Source of the DNA: Amycolatopsis acididurans
GTDB taxonomy: Bacteria; Actinomycetota; Actinomycetes; Mycobacteriales; Pseudonocardiaceae
Direction: 5' to 3'
Assembly: GCF_012328925.1 (NCBI RefSeq)
Contig: NZ_JAAXLS010000002.1
Location: forward strand, 1-64,000
DNA length: 64,000 nucleotides
In this document: piece by piece, positions 8,640-17,550 of the stretch
How the letters are laid out: each line of letters begins with the position of its first letter
Numbering within the stretch: position 1 is the first letter of the stretch
Position numbers and translations under genes: made by a program
The notes under the pieces: generated by a model
What the model saw: the letters and a program-made list of their open reading frames with translations, nothing else
Database searches by the model: none
What the model was told of the DNA's origin: nothing

Positions 8640-9407
8640 ATGAAGCTCGACGAATATGTGGACACCTTCAAGGTGTTCCGACTGTCCCGCCAGGACGGTG
8701 TGCTGACGGTGCGTATGCACTACCGGGAAGGGCCCATGACCTGGACCGCGCTGGCGCACCGGGAGTTTCCTGAGCTGCTCGACGCGATCGCCCAGGACCG
8801 GGAGAACCGGGTCCTCGTGCTCACCGGTACCGGCGAATCGTTCATTCGCACTCCCGAGGGCTACGGGGACGTGTACCGCAGCGGGAAGGTCAAGCCGGCA
8901 GACTGGGAACGCGGCCTCGGGGAGGCGCGCCGGATGCTGACCGGCTTGCTGGACCTCGAAGTCCCGATCGTCGCCGCGGTCAACGGGCCGGTCACCGGGC
9001 ACGCCGAGCTTGTGTTGCTCTGCGACGCGGTGGTCTGCACGAACCGCACCTATTTCCAGGACCTCGCCCACCTGCCCGGTGGGCTCGTGCCCGGCGATGG
9101 GGTGCAGGTGCTCTGGCCAATGGTGCTGGGCCCGGTGCGGGGCAAGCATTTCCTGCTGACCGGTCAGAAGATTCACGCCGACGAGGCGCTCTCACTGGGT
9201 GTCGTCGGCGAGGTGGTCGCACCCGGCGATCTCGAGGCGCGCGCGACCGAGATCGCCAGGAGCCTGGCCGATGTCGATCCGCTGGTTCTGCGGCACACGC
9301 GGCAACTGTTGCAGCGGCCGATCAGGCGGGCGCTCGACAAGGACCTGATGACGGGTCTGGGCATCGAGGCCTACGTCTCGATCTCCCGGTTCCCCGAGTT
9401 CGACTAA
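8640..9407 (+). CDS. Crotonase-family beta-diketone hydrolase, 6-oxocamphor-hydrolase-like
   Basis: Crotonase-fold protein of 255 residues that lacks the second hydratase glutamate. It has instead His144 in LAHLPGG and Asp153 in VPGDGV, with His121 in TGHAELV, Glu243 in GIEAYV, and Trp35/His40 in TWTALAH. These match in type and spacing the active site recalled for 6-oxocamphor hydrolase (His122, His145, Asp154, Glu244, Trp40, His45), which splits a cyclic 1,3-diketone by a retro-Claisen reaction. GGAGG ends 4 bases before the ATG at 8640. It is the first gene of the long operon, directly behind the Type A operator. A plain enoyl-CoA hydratase is the alternative, but the missing glutamate argues against it. 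Confidence 0.72.
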   Translation: MKLDEYVDTFKVFRLSRQDGVLTVRMHYREGPMTWTALAHREFPELLDAIAQDRENRVLVLTGTGESFIRTPEGYGDVYRSGKVKPADWERGLGEARRMLTGLLDLEVPIVAAVNGPVTGHAELVLLCDAVVCTNRTYFQDLAHLPGGLVPGDGVQVLWPMVLGPVRGKHFLLTGQKIHADEALSLGVVGEVVAPGDLEARATEIARSLADVDPLVLRHTRQLLQRPIRRALDKDLMTGLGIEAYVSISRFPEFD

Positions 9408-9446
9408 AAAGATCGCTGGTTGTGCGAAACGGACAAGGAGGTCCAG

Positions 9447-11042
9447 ATGAACGGCACTGAGCGGGTTGGAGACTTGGCCTCGGCAGCTGCAGCGCAATGG
9501 GGCGATCGCGAGTTCGTGCGCCTCGGCGAGCTGGCACTCAGCTTCGCCGAGGTCGACAGGTGGTCGAGCGCGATCGCGGAGGATCTGGTTCGGCACGGGG
9601 TGGGTGCCGGCGACCGGGTGATGATGCTGCTGGTGAACCGCCTGGAGGTCGTCGCGGCGGCGATAGCCAGTTGGAAGATCGGGGCCATCGCGACGCCTGT
9701 CGTAGCGATCTACCGCAGGCACGAACTGAGCGAGATCGTGACCGACTCACGACCAGCCGCGGTGCTCACGACCAAGACCCTGGGGGCCCGCCAGCTTGCG
9801 GACGAGCTCGACGAGTGCCTGAGCGCGGCGGGCGTCGAACCCAAGGTTCGCTACCTCGCCGACACCGAGGACAGTGTCGACGGGTGGCGGACACTGCCGG
9901 GCCGCGACAGCGTGCCGGCCGGTGATGTCGAGCTGCCAGAGCCGTCGGCGCCGCACGACGAGTGCCTGCGTCTCTACACCTCTGGCTCCACATCCGCGCC
10001 CAAGGGCGTCCGGCTGCACTCGCCGTCGGTGATCTTCGGCGGCAGGCAGTTCAACTACCGGCTCGGTATCGGTGAAACCGATACCGGGCTCGCGCTGGCA
10101 CCGGTGGCGCACATCGCCGGTTTCCTCGCGGCCTGTCTTGTGCCGCTGACGACCGGCGCGTCGGCGGTGATCCTCCCGAAGTGGGACGTGCGGGAGGCCG
10201 TGCGGGTCATCGATGAGCGCAAGGTGACCTGGTCGCTGGGCGCAGCGGTCTTCCTCAAGGACATGGTCGAGGAATACGAGAAGCGCCGGGACGAGGGCCT
10301 GCATGTGCTGACCCACTACGTCAGCGGTGGCGCGAACACGGCCCCCGACCTGATCGAACGTGCCGACGCGATCGGGATGTGGGCGGCGCGGACCTACGGG
10401 ATGACCGAGGCGTCGGGTGTCGTGACGCTGGCTCCCAAGGAATCGTCGGTCGAGCGGCGCGCCTGCTGGGACGGCAAGCTCGCCGACAACGCCGAGGCCC
10501 GCATCCTTGATGTGGACGGCACACCGCTACCCGCCGAGACCGAGGGTGTCATCACGATCCGTGGTGTTCAGCTGCTGCTCGGATACACCGATCCCGCACT
10601 CAACCGCGCCCAGATCGACGACGAGGGCTGGTTCGACACCGGCGACCGCGGGCTGGTGACCAACGACGGCTGGATGAGGATCACGGGCCGCACCAAGGAC
10701 ATCATCAACCGCGGCGGCGAAAAGTTCTCCAGCGCGGACATCGAGCACGTCCTGCATCGCCATCCCGACGTGTCGGCCGCGGCGGTCTTCGGCGTGCCGC
10801 ACGAGCGACTGGGCGAGAACGTATGCGCGTACATCGTTCCGCGCGCCGGAGCCGAGCCACCGACCCCCGAGCAGCTGACGAATTTCATGGAGGCCCAGGA
10901 CGTGGCCAGGGCGAAGATCCCCACCGAGTGGCATCTCGTCGGGGAACTTCCGCGCACCGCGTCGGGGAAGGTGCAAAAGCACCTGCTGCGCGCGGCACGC
11001 GACGGGGATTCGCCGGTTGGCGTCGCCCCGATCGCACACTGA
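9447..11042 (+). CDS. Acyl-CoA synthetase (AMP-forming)
   Basis: ANL-superfamily ligase of 531 residues that activates a carboxylic acid to its CoA thioester with ATP. Motifs in order: P-loop-like YTSGSTSAPKGV, YGMTEAS, DTGDRG, the hinge region GRTKDIINRGGEKFS, and the C-terminal catalytic Lys in PRTASGKVQK. AAGGAGGT precedes the ATG at 9447 and decides the start over an upstream ATG at 9420. It lies between the oxocamphor-hydrolase-like gene and the P450 gene, and would load the acid released by ring opening or side-chain oxidation. A remnant of a similar ligase is at 31798-31993. Confidence 0.92.
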   Translation: MNGTERVGDLASAAAAQWGDREFVRLGELALSFAEVDRWSSAIAEDLVRHGVGAGDRVMMLLVNRLEVVAAAIASWKIGAIATPVVAIYRRHELSEIVTDSRPAAVLTTKTLGARQLADELDECLSAAGVEPKVRYLADTEDSVDGWRTLPGRDSVPAGDVELPEPSAPHDECLRLYTSGSTSAPKGVRLHSPSVIFGGRQFNYRLGIGETDTGLALAPVAHIAGFLAACLVPLTTGASAVILPKWDVREAVRVIDERKVTWSLGAAVFLKDMVEEYEKRRDEGLHVLTHYVSGGANTAPDLIERADAIGMWAARTYGMTEASGVVTLAPKESSVERRACWDGKLADNAEARILDVDGTPLPAETEGVITIRGVQLLLGYTDPALNRAQIDDEGWFDTGDRGLVTNDGWMRITGRTKDIINRGGEKFSSADIEHVLHRHPDVSAAAVFGVPHERLGENVCAYIVPRAGAEPPTPEQLTNFMEAQDVARAKIPTEWHLVGELPRTASGKVQKHLLRAARDGDSPVGVAPIAH

Positions 11043-11053
11043 GAGGAGGAGGC

Positions 11054-12277
11054 TTGACCGACCGCTTCTACGAACAGGACACCGTCCAGTGTCCCTACTC
11101 GTACTACCAGGAACTCCGCGAGGAGCAGGGGGTGCACCAGCTCGAGGACGAGGACGTCTACCTGGTCACCCGGCACGCGGACGCCGATTCGGTGCTCAGC
11201 CGGGTCGAGGAGTTCTCGAACAAGGCCGGGCCGGGCCTGCGGCAGAAGGCGCTCATGGGCGCGGAGGCCGCCCTGCCGGACGCCAAGTACCGGGTCGTGC
11301 GCACGCTGCTGACGAACGATCCGCCGTCGCACACGCGCTTCCGCAAGCTGGTGGCGAGGGCGTTCACCGCCCGCCGGGTCAAGGCACTCGAGCCCGCGAT
11401 GCGGGCCATCGTCGACGGCCTCATCGACGCGTTCCCGGCCGATGGCGAGATCGACTTCGTCCGGGACTTCGCGAAACCGTTGCCGCTCATCGTGATCGCG
11501 GACTTCCTCGGGGTGCCCCGCAGCGACCTCGATGTGTTCGGCAAGTGGTCGGACGACGCGGCGGAGGTGCTGGGCGGGACGCTCACCCCGGAGCGCTCGC
11601 GCGAGTGCCAGGAGTCGCTGCAGGAACTGCTCGGGTACTTCGACGAGAAGATCGCGCAGCGCAAGCTGAAGCCGGCGGACGACTTCCTCACGATGCTGAT
11701 CGAGGCGGTCGACAAGGACGAGAAACCGTTGACGGTTCAGGAGATGCTCGCCATTTCTTACGTCACGCTCGTCGCGGGGAACGAGACCACGGTCAACATG
11801 CTGTCCGGGATGATGTTGCTGCTGCAGCAGAATCCGGAAGCGCTGGCCCGGCTCCGCGAGGACCGCTCGAAGATCCCGACGGCGGTCGAGGAGGCCCTGC
11901 GCCTGGAGACTCCGGTCCAGGGCAGCGTGCGGCTGTGCAAGGCGGACACCGAGATCGCGGGGACCCCGGTGCCGAAGGGCTCGCGGGTCCTGATCGTGGC
12001 CGGCGCGGCGAACCGGGATGCCGCGGTGTTCGCGGATCCGGACCGTTTCGACCTGGACCGGGAGAACGCTCGCGCGCACCTGTCCTTCGGCAAGGGTATT
12101 CACCTGTGTCTCGGTGCGACGTTGTCGCGGCAGGAGGGCGTGATCGCCCTGGAGCACCTGCTCGATCGGCTGGACGCCTTCGACGTGCCCGCGGGCTTCA
12201 CTCCCAGGTACAAGGACAACGCGGTGCTCCGCTCGCTGATCAGCATGCCGCTGCACGTCAGGAAGGCGGCCTCGTGA
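11054..12277 (+). CDS. Cytochrome P450
   Basis: Bacterial class I P450 of 407 residues. The I-helix oxygen-binding motif is VAGNETT (from about residue 240), the K-helix ExxR is Glu280-Arg283 in EEALRLETP, and the haem loop FGKGIHLCLG places the thiolate ligand at Cys352. The start is a TTG at 11054 directly behind GAGGAGG; no ATG gives a reasonable length. It needs an external ferredoxin and reductase; none lies in this operon, but a pair is encoded at 52327-53762. It ends inside the next gene (GTGA overlap), so translation is coupled. Likely hydroxylates the imported substrate. Confidence 0.92.
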   Translation: MTDRFYEQDTVQCPYSYYQELREEQGVHQLEDEDVYLVTRHADADSVLSRVEEFSNKAGPGLRQKALMGAEAALPDAKYRVVRTLLTNDPPSHTRFRKLVARAFTARRVKALEPAMRAIVDGLIDAFPADGEIDFVRDFAKPLPLIVIADFLGVPRSDLDVFGKWSDDAAEVLGGTLTPERSRECQESLQELLGYFDEKIAQRKLKPADDFLTMLIEAVDKDEKPLTVQEMLAISYVTLVAGNETTVNMLSGMMLLLQQNPEALARLREDRSKIPTAVEEALRLETPVQGSVRLCKADTEIAGTPVPKGSRVLIVAGAANRDAAVFADPDRFDLDRENARAHLSFGKGIHLCLGATLSRQEGVIALEHLLDRLDAFDVPAGFTPRYKDNAVLRSLISMPLHVRKAAS

Positions 12278-13086
12278 CCGCCGAGCGGCGCTGGGATGAG
12301 GTCGAACGGTCGGTGCGTTACGACCGCTCGGGCCATGTCGTCACCCTGACGATCGACCGGCCCGAGCGCCGCAACTCGATGACCTTCGAGACTCTCGCCA
12401 GCTTGCGCGACGGCGTGCTCCGCGCGAAGGCCGACAGCGGGGTGCGGGTGATTGTCATTACCGGAGCGGGTGACCGGGCGTTCTGCGCGGGTGCCGACCT
12501 CGGCGGCGTGCGCGGGGCCGAGCTCGACGCGGAGGCCGCACACGAGGGGCGCGGCCATCTCGCCGACCTGTTCCGGACGATGTGGTCGGCTGGCATACCC
12601 ACGATCGCCAAGGTCCGCGGCTACGCGCTGGCCGGCGGATTCGGGCTTGCGATGGCTTGCGACATTGTGGTGGCCGCCGAGGACGCGGTGTTCGGCACGC
12701 CCGAGGTCGCGGTGGGGTTGTGGCCCTACATGATCACGGTGCCGTTGCTGCGCTCGATGCCGCCGAAGATCGTTCTCGAACTGATGATGTCCGGGCGACG
12801 GGTGGACACGACCGAGGCGCAGCGCATCGGTTTCGTCAACGAGGTGGTCCCGGCCGCCGAACTGGATTTGGCGGTCGACCGGATCGCGGAGCGGATCGCC
12901 GCGCAGTCGCCCGCGGCGATCCGCCTGGGCCGCAGCACTTTCTACCGGGTGCTCGGCTCGCAGCCGGAGGAGGCGCTGGCGCTGCTGCAGGCGATGCTGA
13001 GCGTCGCCACCGGCACGGACGACGCCAAGGAGGGCACCGCCGCGTTCGCCGAGAAACGCAAGCCCGTGTGGAAGGACGACGCGTGA
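12274..13086 (+). CDS. Enoyl-CoA hydratase/isomerase family protein
   Basis: Crotonase-fold protein of 270 residues. The oxyanion-hole segments are readable (FCAGADLGGV and YALAGGFGLAMACD). Of the two hydratase glutamates, the second is present in FGTPEVAVGLWPYM and the first position is Gly (GGFGLAM). One-glutamate members often act as isomerases or as hydratases on special acyl groups. GTG 12274 overlaps the P450 stop, and its own stop overlaps the next GTG at 13083, a chain of translational coupling. Family is secure; the exact reaction is not. Confidence 0.85.
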   Translation: MTAERRWDEVERSVRYDRSGHVVTLTIDRPERRNSMTFETLASLRDGVLRAKADSGVRVIVITGAGDRAFCAGADLGGVRGAELDAEAAHEGRGHLADLFRTMWSAGIPTIAKVRGYALAGGFGLAMACDIVVAAEDAVFGTPEVAVGLWPYMITVPLLRSMPPKIVLELMMSGRRVDTTEAQRIGFVNEVVPAAELDLAVDRIAERIAAQSPAAIRLGRSTFYRVLGSQPEEALALLQAMLSVATGTDDAKEGTAAFAEKRKPVWKDDA

Positions 13087-14027
13087 CCGCATTGCCCGCG
13101 CCGCCTGCCCAGGTCGGCATCTGCGAGTGCTGGGCCCGCGACGGCCTGCAGTCGTGGACCGAGGTCGTGCCCACCGAGGGCAAGATCGCCGTCATCGAGG
13201 CTGTCGTCGAGGCCGGGGTGCGCGAGCTGGACGTCACCTCGCTGGTGCCGCCCAAGTACGCGCCCCAGTTCGCCGACGCCGAGCAGGTCCTCGAGGCCAT
13301 CGCCGGACGCGGGCTGCGCACCCGGGTGCTCACCCCGAACCTGCGTGGTGTGCAACGGGCCGTCGAGCTCAACGAGCGGCTTGGTGCGATCACCGCGATC
13401 GGCTTCCCGATCTCGGCGTCCGAGGCGCACAACCTGGCGAACCTCAAGCGGACACACGCCGAGCACCTGAGCCAGATCGAGGAGATGGTCCGGGCCGCGC
13501 ACGAGGCGGGCCTGGAAACGGTGTCTGCCGTGGCCACCGCCTTCGGGTGCCCGATCACCGGCGAGGTGCCCGAGGAGACCGTCTTCGACATGGCGGGGCG
13601 GCTCATCGGCCTCGGCGTCGACCGGATCATGCTCAGTGACACCACAGGGCTCGCTGATCCGGTGCGTGCCGGCGCCTACACCGCCCGTGCCGTCGAGACC
13701 TACCCCGGCACCGGCTGGATCGCGCATTTCCACGACACCCGCGGTGCCGGGATCGCGAACACCTGGGCGGCGTTGCTGGCCGGGGTGGGTTGCATCGATT
13801 CGTGCCTGGGCGGGATCGGCGGCGAACCGTCCACAGTGGAACAGAATCATGCCGGCGAGACGGGCAATGTCAGTACCGAGGACATCGTGGTGCTGCTGGA
13901 GCGGGCTGGCGTACGTACCGGGATCGACGTCGGCCGGCTGCTGGCGGCGGGCGTGACCGCCGAGCGAATCCAGGGCGCCCCCGGGCGCAGCCAGGTGCAG
14001 CGCACCGGCACCGGGTTGGCCGGCTGA
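13083..14027 (+). CDS. HMG-CoA-lyase-like aldolase (DRE-TIM family), catalytic loop altered
   Basis: TIM-barrel protein of 314 residues of the pyruvate carboxyltransferase / HMG-CoA lyase superfamily. The first signature ARDGLQSW (Arg19-Asp20) and the metal-binding HFHDT (His215, His217) are intact. The loop that in HMG-CoA lyase reads GLGGCPYA, with the catalytic Cys, here reads GIGGEPSTVEQN, so Glu replaces Cys. The following ETGNVSTED is conserved. It may therefore cleave or condense a different 3-hydroxy-acyl-CoA. GTG 13083 overlaps the previous stop; 14 bases separate it from the acyl-CoA dehydrogenase. No biotin carboxylase accompanies it, so a leucine-type pathway is not supported. Confidence 0.8.
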   Translation: MTALPAPPAQVGICECWARDGLQSWTEVVPTEGKIAVIEAVVEAGVRELDVTSLVPPKYAPQFADAEQVLEAIAGRGLRTRVLTPNLRGVQRAVELNERLGAITAIGFPISASEAHNLANLKRTHAEHLSQIEEMVRAAHEAGLETVSAVATAFGCPITGEVPEETVFDMAGRLIGLGVDRIMLSDTTGLADPVRAGAYTARAVETYPGTGWIAHFHDTRGAGIANTWAALLAGVGCIDSCLGGIGGEPSTVEQNHAGETGNVSTEDIVVLLERAGVRTGIDVGRLLAAGVTAERIQGAPGRSQVQRTGTGLAG

Positions 14028-14041
14028 GGAAGGAAGACGAC

Positions 14042-15223
14042 ATGAGCGACAACGGCCAGCATCCTTGGGACCTGTCCGAGGACCAGGTGGCGATCAAGAC
14101 CGCCGTGGACGACGGCATGAAGAAGTTCCCGCTGGAGTACTGGCGGGAGATCGACAAGGCGGGCGAGTTCCCGGACGAGTTCTTCGGTTTCGCCGCGCGG
14201 CAGGGGTGGCTCGGCATCGCACAGCCCGCCGAGTACGGCGGCGCGGGCCTGGGCATTTCCGAGGCCGTCATGATGATGGAGGGCATCGCCCGCGGTGGTG
14301 GTCTGAGCGCGGCGAGCACCGTCCACATGAACGTGTTCGGCACGAACGTGGTGACCAAGCACGGCTCGGACGAGATGAAGCGGGAGAACCTGCCCGCTAT
14401 CATCGAGGGCAAGATGAAGGTGGCGTTCGGGGTCAGTGAGCCCGACTCCGGGCTCGACACCACCAGCCTGCGCACCCGCGCGGTGCGCGACGGCGGCGAC
14501 TGGGTGGTCAACGGCCGCAAGGTGTGGATCAGTACCGCGCAGGTCGCGGACAAGATCCTGCTGCTCACCCGCACCCGGGAGCCCGCCGAGGGCAAGTCGA
14601 AGGCGGACGGTCTGACGCTGTTCTTCACCGACCTGGACCGCGACCACATCGACGTGCGGGAGATCGAGAAGCTGGGCCGCGCGGCGGTCGACTCGAACGA
14701 GCTGTTCATCGACGACCTGCGCGTTCCCGATCGCGACATGGTCGGCGAGGAGGGCAAGGGCTTCAAGCTGCTCCTCGATGGGCTCAACCCCGAGCGCCTG
14801 CTCGTCGCCTCCGAGGCGATCGGGATCGGCCGGAAGGCGCTGGAGATCGCCGTCGAGTACGCCAAGGAACGCATGGTCTTCGGCAAGCCGATCGGCCAGA
14901 ACCAGGGCGTGCAGTTCCCGCTGGCGGACAGCTATGCGCGGCTGGAGTCGGCTTGGCTGACGGTGTTGCGCGGTGCCTCGCTCTATGACCGCGGCCTGGA
15001 CTGTGGTGCGGAGGCCAACACCGCGAAATACCTGGGCGGCGAGTACGGCTTCCAGGCCGCGGACCGGGCAATGCAGGCACTCGGTGGCTACTCCTACTCC
15101 AAGGAGTACCACGTGGAGCGGCTGTGGCGTGAGGTCAAGCTGACCCGGATCGCGCCGGTGAGCCCCGAGCTCATTCTCTGCTACCTCGCCGAGCGCAAGC
15201 TCGGCCTCCCCAAGTCGTACTGA
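14042..15223 (+). CDS. Acyl-CoA dehydrogenase
   Basis: FAD-dependent acyl-CoA dehydrogenase of 393 residues introducing the alpha-beta double bond. Typical segments are FGVSEPDSGLDT in the middle beta domain, VVNGRKVWIS, and the C-terminal QALGGYSYSKEYHVERLWREVK. The usual IYEG catalytic glutamate region reads TRIAPVSPE, so that Glu is absent. GLNPERLL carries a Glu at the position used by isovaleryl- and long-chain enzymes, which usually indicates branched or long substrates. The start at 14042 is set by GAGGAAGGAAG upstream. It is adjacent to a second paralogue 11 bases downstream, suggesting a heteromeric pair as in mycobacterial steroid side-chain FadE enzymes (inference). Confidence 0.9.
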   Translation: MSDNGQHPWDLSEDQVAIKTAVDDGMKKFPLEYWREIDKAGEFPDEFFGFAARQGWLGIAQPAEYGGAGLGISEAVMMMEGIARGGGLSAASTVHMNVFGTNVVTKHGSDEMKRENLPAIIEGKMKVAFGVSEPDSGLDTTSLRTRAVRDGGDWVVNGRKVWISTAQVADKILLLTRTREPAEGKSKADGLTLFFTDLDRDHIDVREIEKLGRAAVDSNELFIDDLRVPDRDMVGEEGKGFKLLLDGLNPERLLVASEAIGIGRKALEIAVEYAKERMVFGKPIGQNQGVQFPLADSYARLESAWLTVLRGASLYDRGLDCGAEANTAKYLGGEYGFQAADRAMQALGGYSYSKEYHVERLWREVKLTRIAPVSPELILCYLAERKLGLPKSY

Positions 15224-15234
15224 AGGGCGGCACG

Positions 15235-16395
15235 ATGGACTTCGATCTGGACGAGACCGATCTCGCGTGGCGGGACGCCACCCGTGAGTGGGTCGACAAG
15301 AAGTACCCGAAGAGCCGTGCCCGTGAGATCGAGGCCTCGGATGAGCTGTTCCCGCAACAGCTTTGGGACGATCTGTCCGAGGCCGGGTATCACGGCGTCG
15401 GCATCCCCGAGGAATACGGCGGCCAGGGCGGCACGGTGTTCACCCAGGCGATCGCCGCCAGGGAACTAACCCGCAACCTGGGTGGCCTGATCGCGATCTG
15501 GCTGGCTCCCGCGGTCGGGGGAACGCTGACGCTGCTCGCCGCCGCGACCGAGGAACAGAAGAAGGAACTGCTCCCGAAGATGGCGACCGGCGAGATCAAG
15601 TTCGCCATCGCGATCACCGAGCCCGGCGGTGGGACCGACTTGCTCGGCGGCATGCGTTCGACCGCCCGGCTCGACGGCGACGAGTGGGTCATCAACGGCC
15701 AGAAGATGTGGTCCACCGGGGCGGGCCACGCCGACTACCTGATGGTCCTCGCCCGCAACATCGGCGATGACGGCGAGTCCAAGGGCACCAACCTGATCAT
15801 GGTGCCGGCCAACAGCAAGGGCCTGGACAAGCGACACATCCCGAAGCTCGGGGTGCGTTCGCTGGCGTCGTACGAGGTTTTCATGGACGACGTCCGGGTG
15901 CCCGCGGAGAACATCGTCGGCCCGCGCGGCAAGGGCTGGAAGGGCATCGCCGCCGGCCTGAACGCGGACAAGGTGCTGCTGTCGGCCTGCTCGACCGGCA
16001 TCCTGGACGGGGTGCTCGAGGACGCCCTGCGCTATCTGTCGGAGCGCGAGGCGTTCGGCAAGACCATCGACCACTTCCAGGTGCTGCAGCACAAGGTCGT
16101 GGACATCGCCGCCTGGCGGCACACCGCCGAGCTCGTCTCCCGGCACGCCGCCTGGCTGCTGGCGAAGGGCAAGCCGTGCGAGATGGAAGCGACGATGGCG
16201 AAGATGATCTGCTCGGAGTACGCCGTGCAGGCCGCGGACATCGGGCTGCAGCTGCTCGGTGGGTTGGGCTATTCCGCCGAGACGGACATGCAGCGGTACT
16301 GGCGGGATGCCCGGCTCTGGAAGATCGCCCCGATCACCAGCGAAATGTCCCGCAACTTCATCGCCGGCAAGCTCGGCATGCCGCGCGGATTCTAG
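15235..16395 (+). CDS. Acyl-CoA dehydrogenase, second subunit or paralogue
   Basis: A 386-residue acyl-CoA dehydrogenase with FAIAITEPGGGTDLLGG, WVINGQKMWSTGAGHADY, EREAFGKTI and LLGGLGYSAETDMQRYWRD. Neither of the two usual catalytic Glu positions is occupied by Glu. The C-terminal site reads WKIAPITSE, and the helix-G site reads LNADKVL with Asp. It may be the non-catalytic or specialised partner of the preceding enzyme in an alpha2beta2 complex, as known for several actinobacterial FadE pairs. The ATG follows a GGGCGG-type ribosome site, 11 bases after the upstream gene. Confidence 0.88.
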   Translation: MDFDLDETDLAWRDATREWVDKKYPKSRAREIEASDELFPQQLWDDLSEAGYHGVGIPEEYGGQGGTVFTQAIAARELTRNLGGLIAIWLAPAVGGTLTLLAAATEEQKKELLPKMATGEIKFAIAITEPGGGTDLLGGMRSTARLDGDEWVINGQKMWSTGAGHADYLMVLARNIGDDGESKGTNLIMVPANSKGLDKRHIPKLGVRSLASYEVFMDDVRVPAENIVGPRGKGWKGIAAGLNADKVLLSACSTGILDGVLEDALRYLSEREAFGKTIDHFQVLQHKVVDIAAWRHTAELVSRHAAWLLAKGKPCEMEATMAKMICSEYAVQAADIGLQLLGGLGYSAETDMQRYWRDARLWKIAPITSEMSRNFIAGKLGMPRGF

Positions 16396-16403
16396 GAGGG
16401 CAC

Positions 16404-17519
16404 GTGCAGACCGAAGCAGCAGTGCTCTGGGGCCGAGGCGAGGAGTGGAGCGTCGAGTCCATCGAGCTCGACGAGCCCCGCCGCAACGAGGTCCTGATCC
16501 GGATGGAGAGCACCGGGCTCTGTCACTCCGACGGTCACCTCGCCACCGGCGCCCTGCCATCGGCCCTGCCGATCATCGGCGGACACGAGGGCGCGGGCGT
16601 CGTCGAGCGCGTGGGCGAGGGCGTCACCCGCGTCAAGCCAGGGGACCACGTCACGTTTTCCTCGGTTCCGTCTTGCGGACGGTGCCCGGCGTGTGCCTCC
16701 GGGCACCAGAACCAGTGCGACCGGCTCGGGATCATGGGCTCCGGCAAGCAGCTGGAGGACCAGACCGCCCGCCACCACGCGCGCGACGAGGACCTGGCGC
16801 TGATGTGCCTGCTGGGCACCTTCTCCCGGCACACCGTGATTCACGAGTCCCAGGCCATCCCGTTCGACCCTGGCATCCCGTTCGCCCAGGCGGGCCTGGT
16901 CAGCTGCGCCGTCATCACCGGCTGGGGCTCGGTGATCCACGCGTCGGGCATCAAGCCCGGTGACGACGTCGTCGTGATCGGGGTAGGCGGCGTCGGTGTC
17001 AACGCGGTGCAGGCCGCCAGGTTCGCGGGTGCCCGCACGATCGTCGGCGTCGACCCCGTGGCAGCCAAGCGGGACTTCGCTCTGCACTTCGGCGCGACCC
17101 ACGTCGCGGAGAGTATCGAGGCGGCCTACGACCTCGTGAAGGCCGAGACGAAGGGGCGCCTCGCCCAGCGCGTGATCGTGACGATGGACGCCACCCGCGG
17201 CGAGGTGCTGCAGCCGATCCTGCGGATGACCGGCAAGCTGGGGCGCATCGTGCTCTGCAGTCTCGCGGCAGCGGGCCCGCAGCCGCTGACGCTCAACCTG
17301 TTCGACCTGACCATGCGGGAGAAACAGATCGTCGGCTCGCTGTCCGGGTCGGCGAATCCGAACGACGAGATCCCCCGCCTCCTCGATCTGTACCAGCGCG
17401 GCCTGCTCAACCTCGACGACCAGATCTCGCGCTCGTACCAGCTCGAGGAGATCAACAAGGGCTACGCCGACATGAAGGACGGCGTGAATCTGCGCGGCGT
17501 CCTCGTCAACGGCAACTAG
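16404..17519 (+). CDS. Zinc-dependent alcohol dehydrogenase (class III-like)
   Basis: Medium-chain dehydrogenase of 371 residues. Catalytic zinc ligands are Cys40 (TGLCHSDGH) and His61-Glu62 (GGHEGAG). The structural zinc set is Cys91, Cys94, Cys97 and Cys105 (SCGRCPACASGHQNQC). The NAD fold is VIGVGGVGVNAVQAA. The sequence style resembles the actinobacterial NDMA-linked or mycothiol-era alcohol dehydrogenases with tightly bound NAD. GTG 16404 directly follows AGGAGGG, 8 bases after the acyl-CoA dehydrogenase stop. In context it would oxidise the alcohol made by the P450 to an aldehyde (inference). Confidence 0.9.
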   Translation: MQTEAAVLWGRGEEWSVESIELDEPRRNEVLIRMESTGLCHSDGHLATGALPSALPIIGGHEGAGVVERVGEGVTRVKPGDHVTFSSVPSCGRCPACASGHQNQCDRLGIMGSGKQLEDQTARHHARDEDLALMCLLGTFSRHTVIHESQAIPFDPGIPFAQAGLVSCAVITGWGSVIHASGIKPGDDVVVIGVGGVGVNAVQAARFAGARTIVGVDPVAAKRDFALHFGATHVAESIEAAYDLVKAETKGRLAQRVIVTMDATRGEVLQPILRMTGKLGRIVLCSLAAAGPQPLTLNLFDLTMREKQIVGSLSGSANPNDEIPRLLDLYQRGLLNLDDQISRSYQLEEINKGYADMKDGVNLRGVLVNGN

Positions 17520-17550
17520 CCAGCCCGACCGAACCACGGAGAGAACAACG

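Noticed and set aside
16404..17519. Alcohol dehydrogenase as a formaldehyde dehydrogenase of mycothiol metabolism
   Set aside because: Possible by family, but the catabolic operon context and absence of C1 genes favour a lipid alcohol substrate; not asserted as a call.
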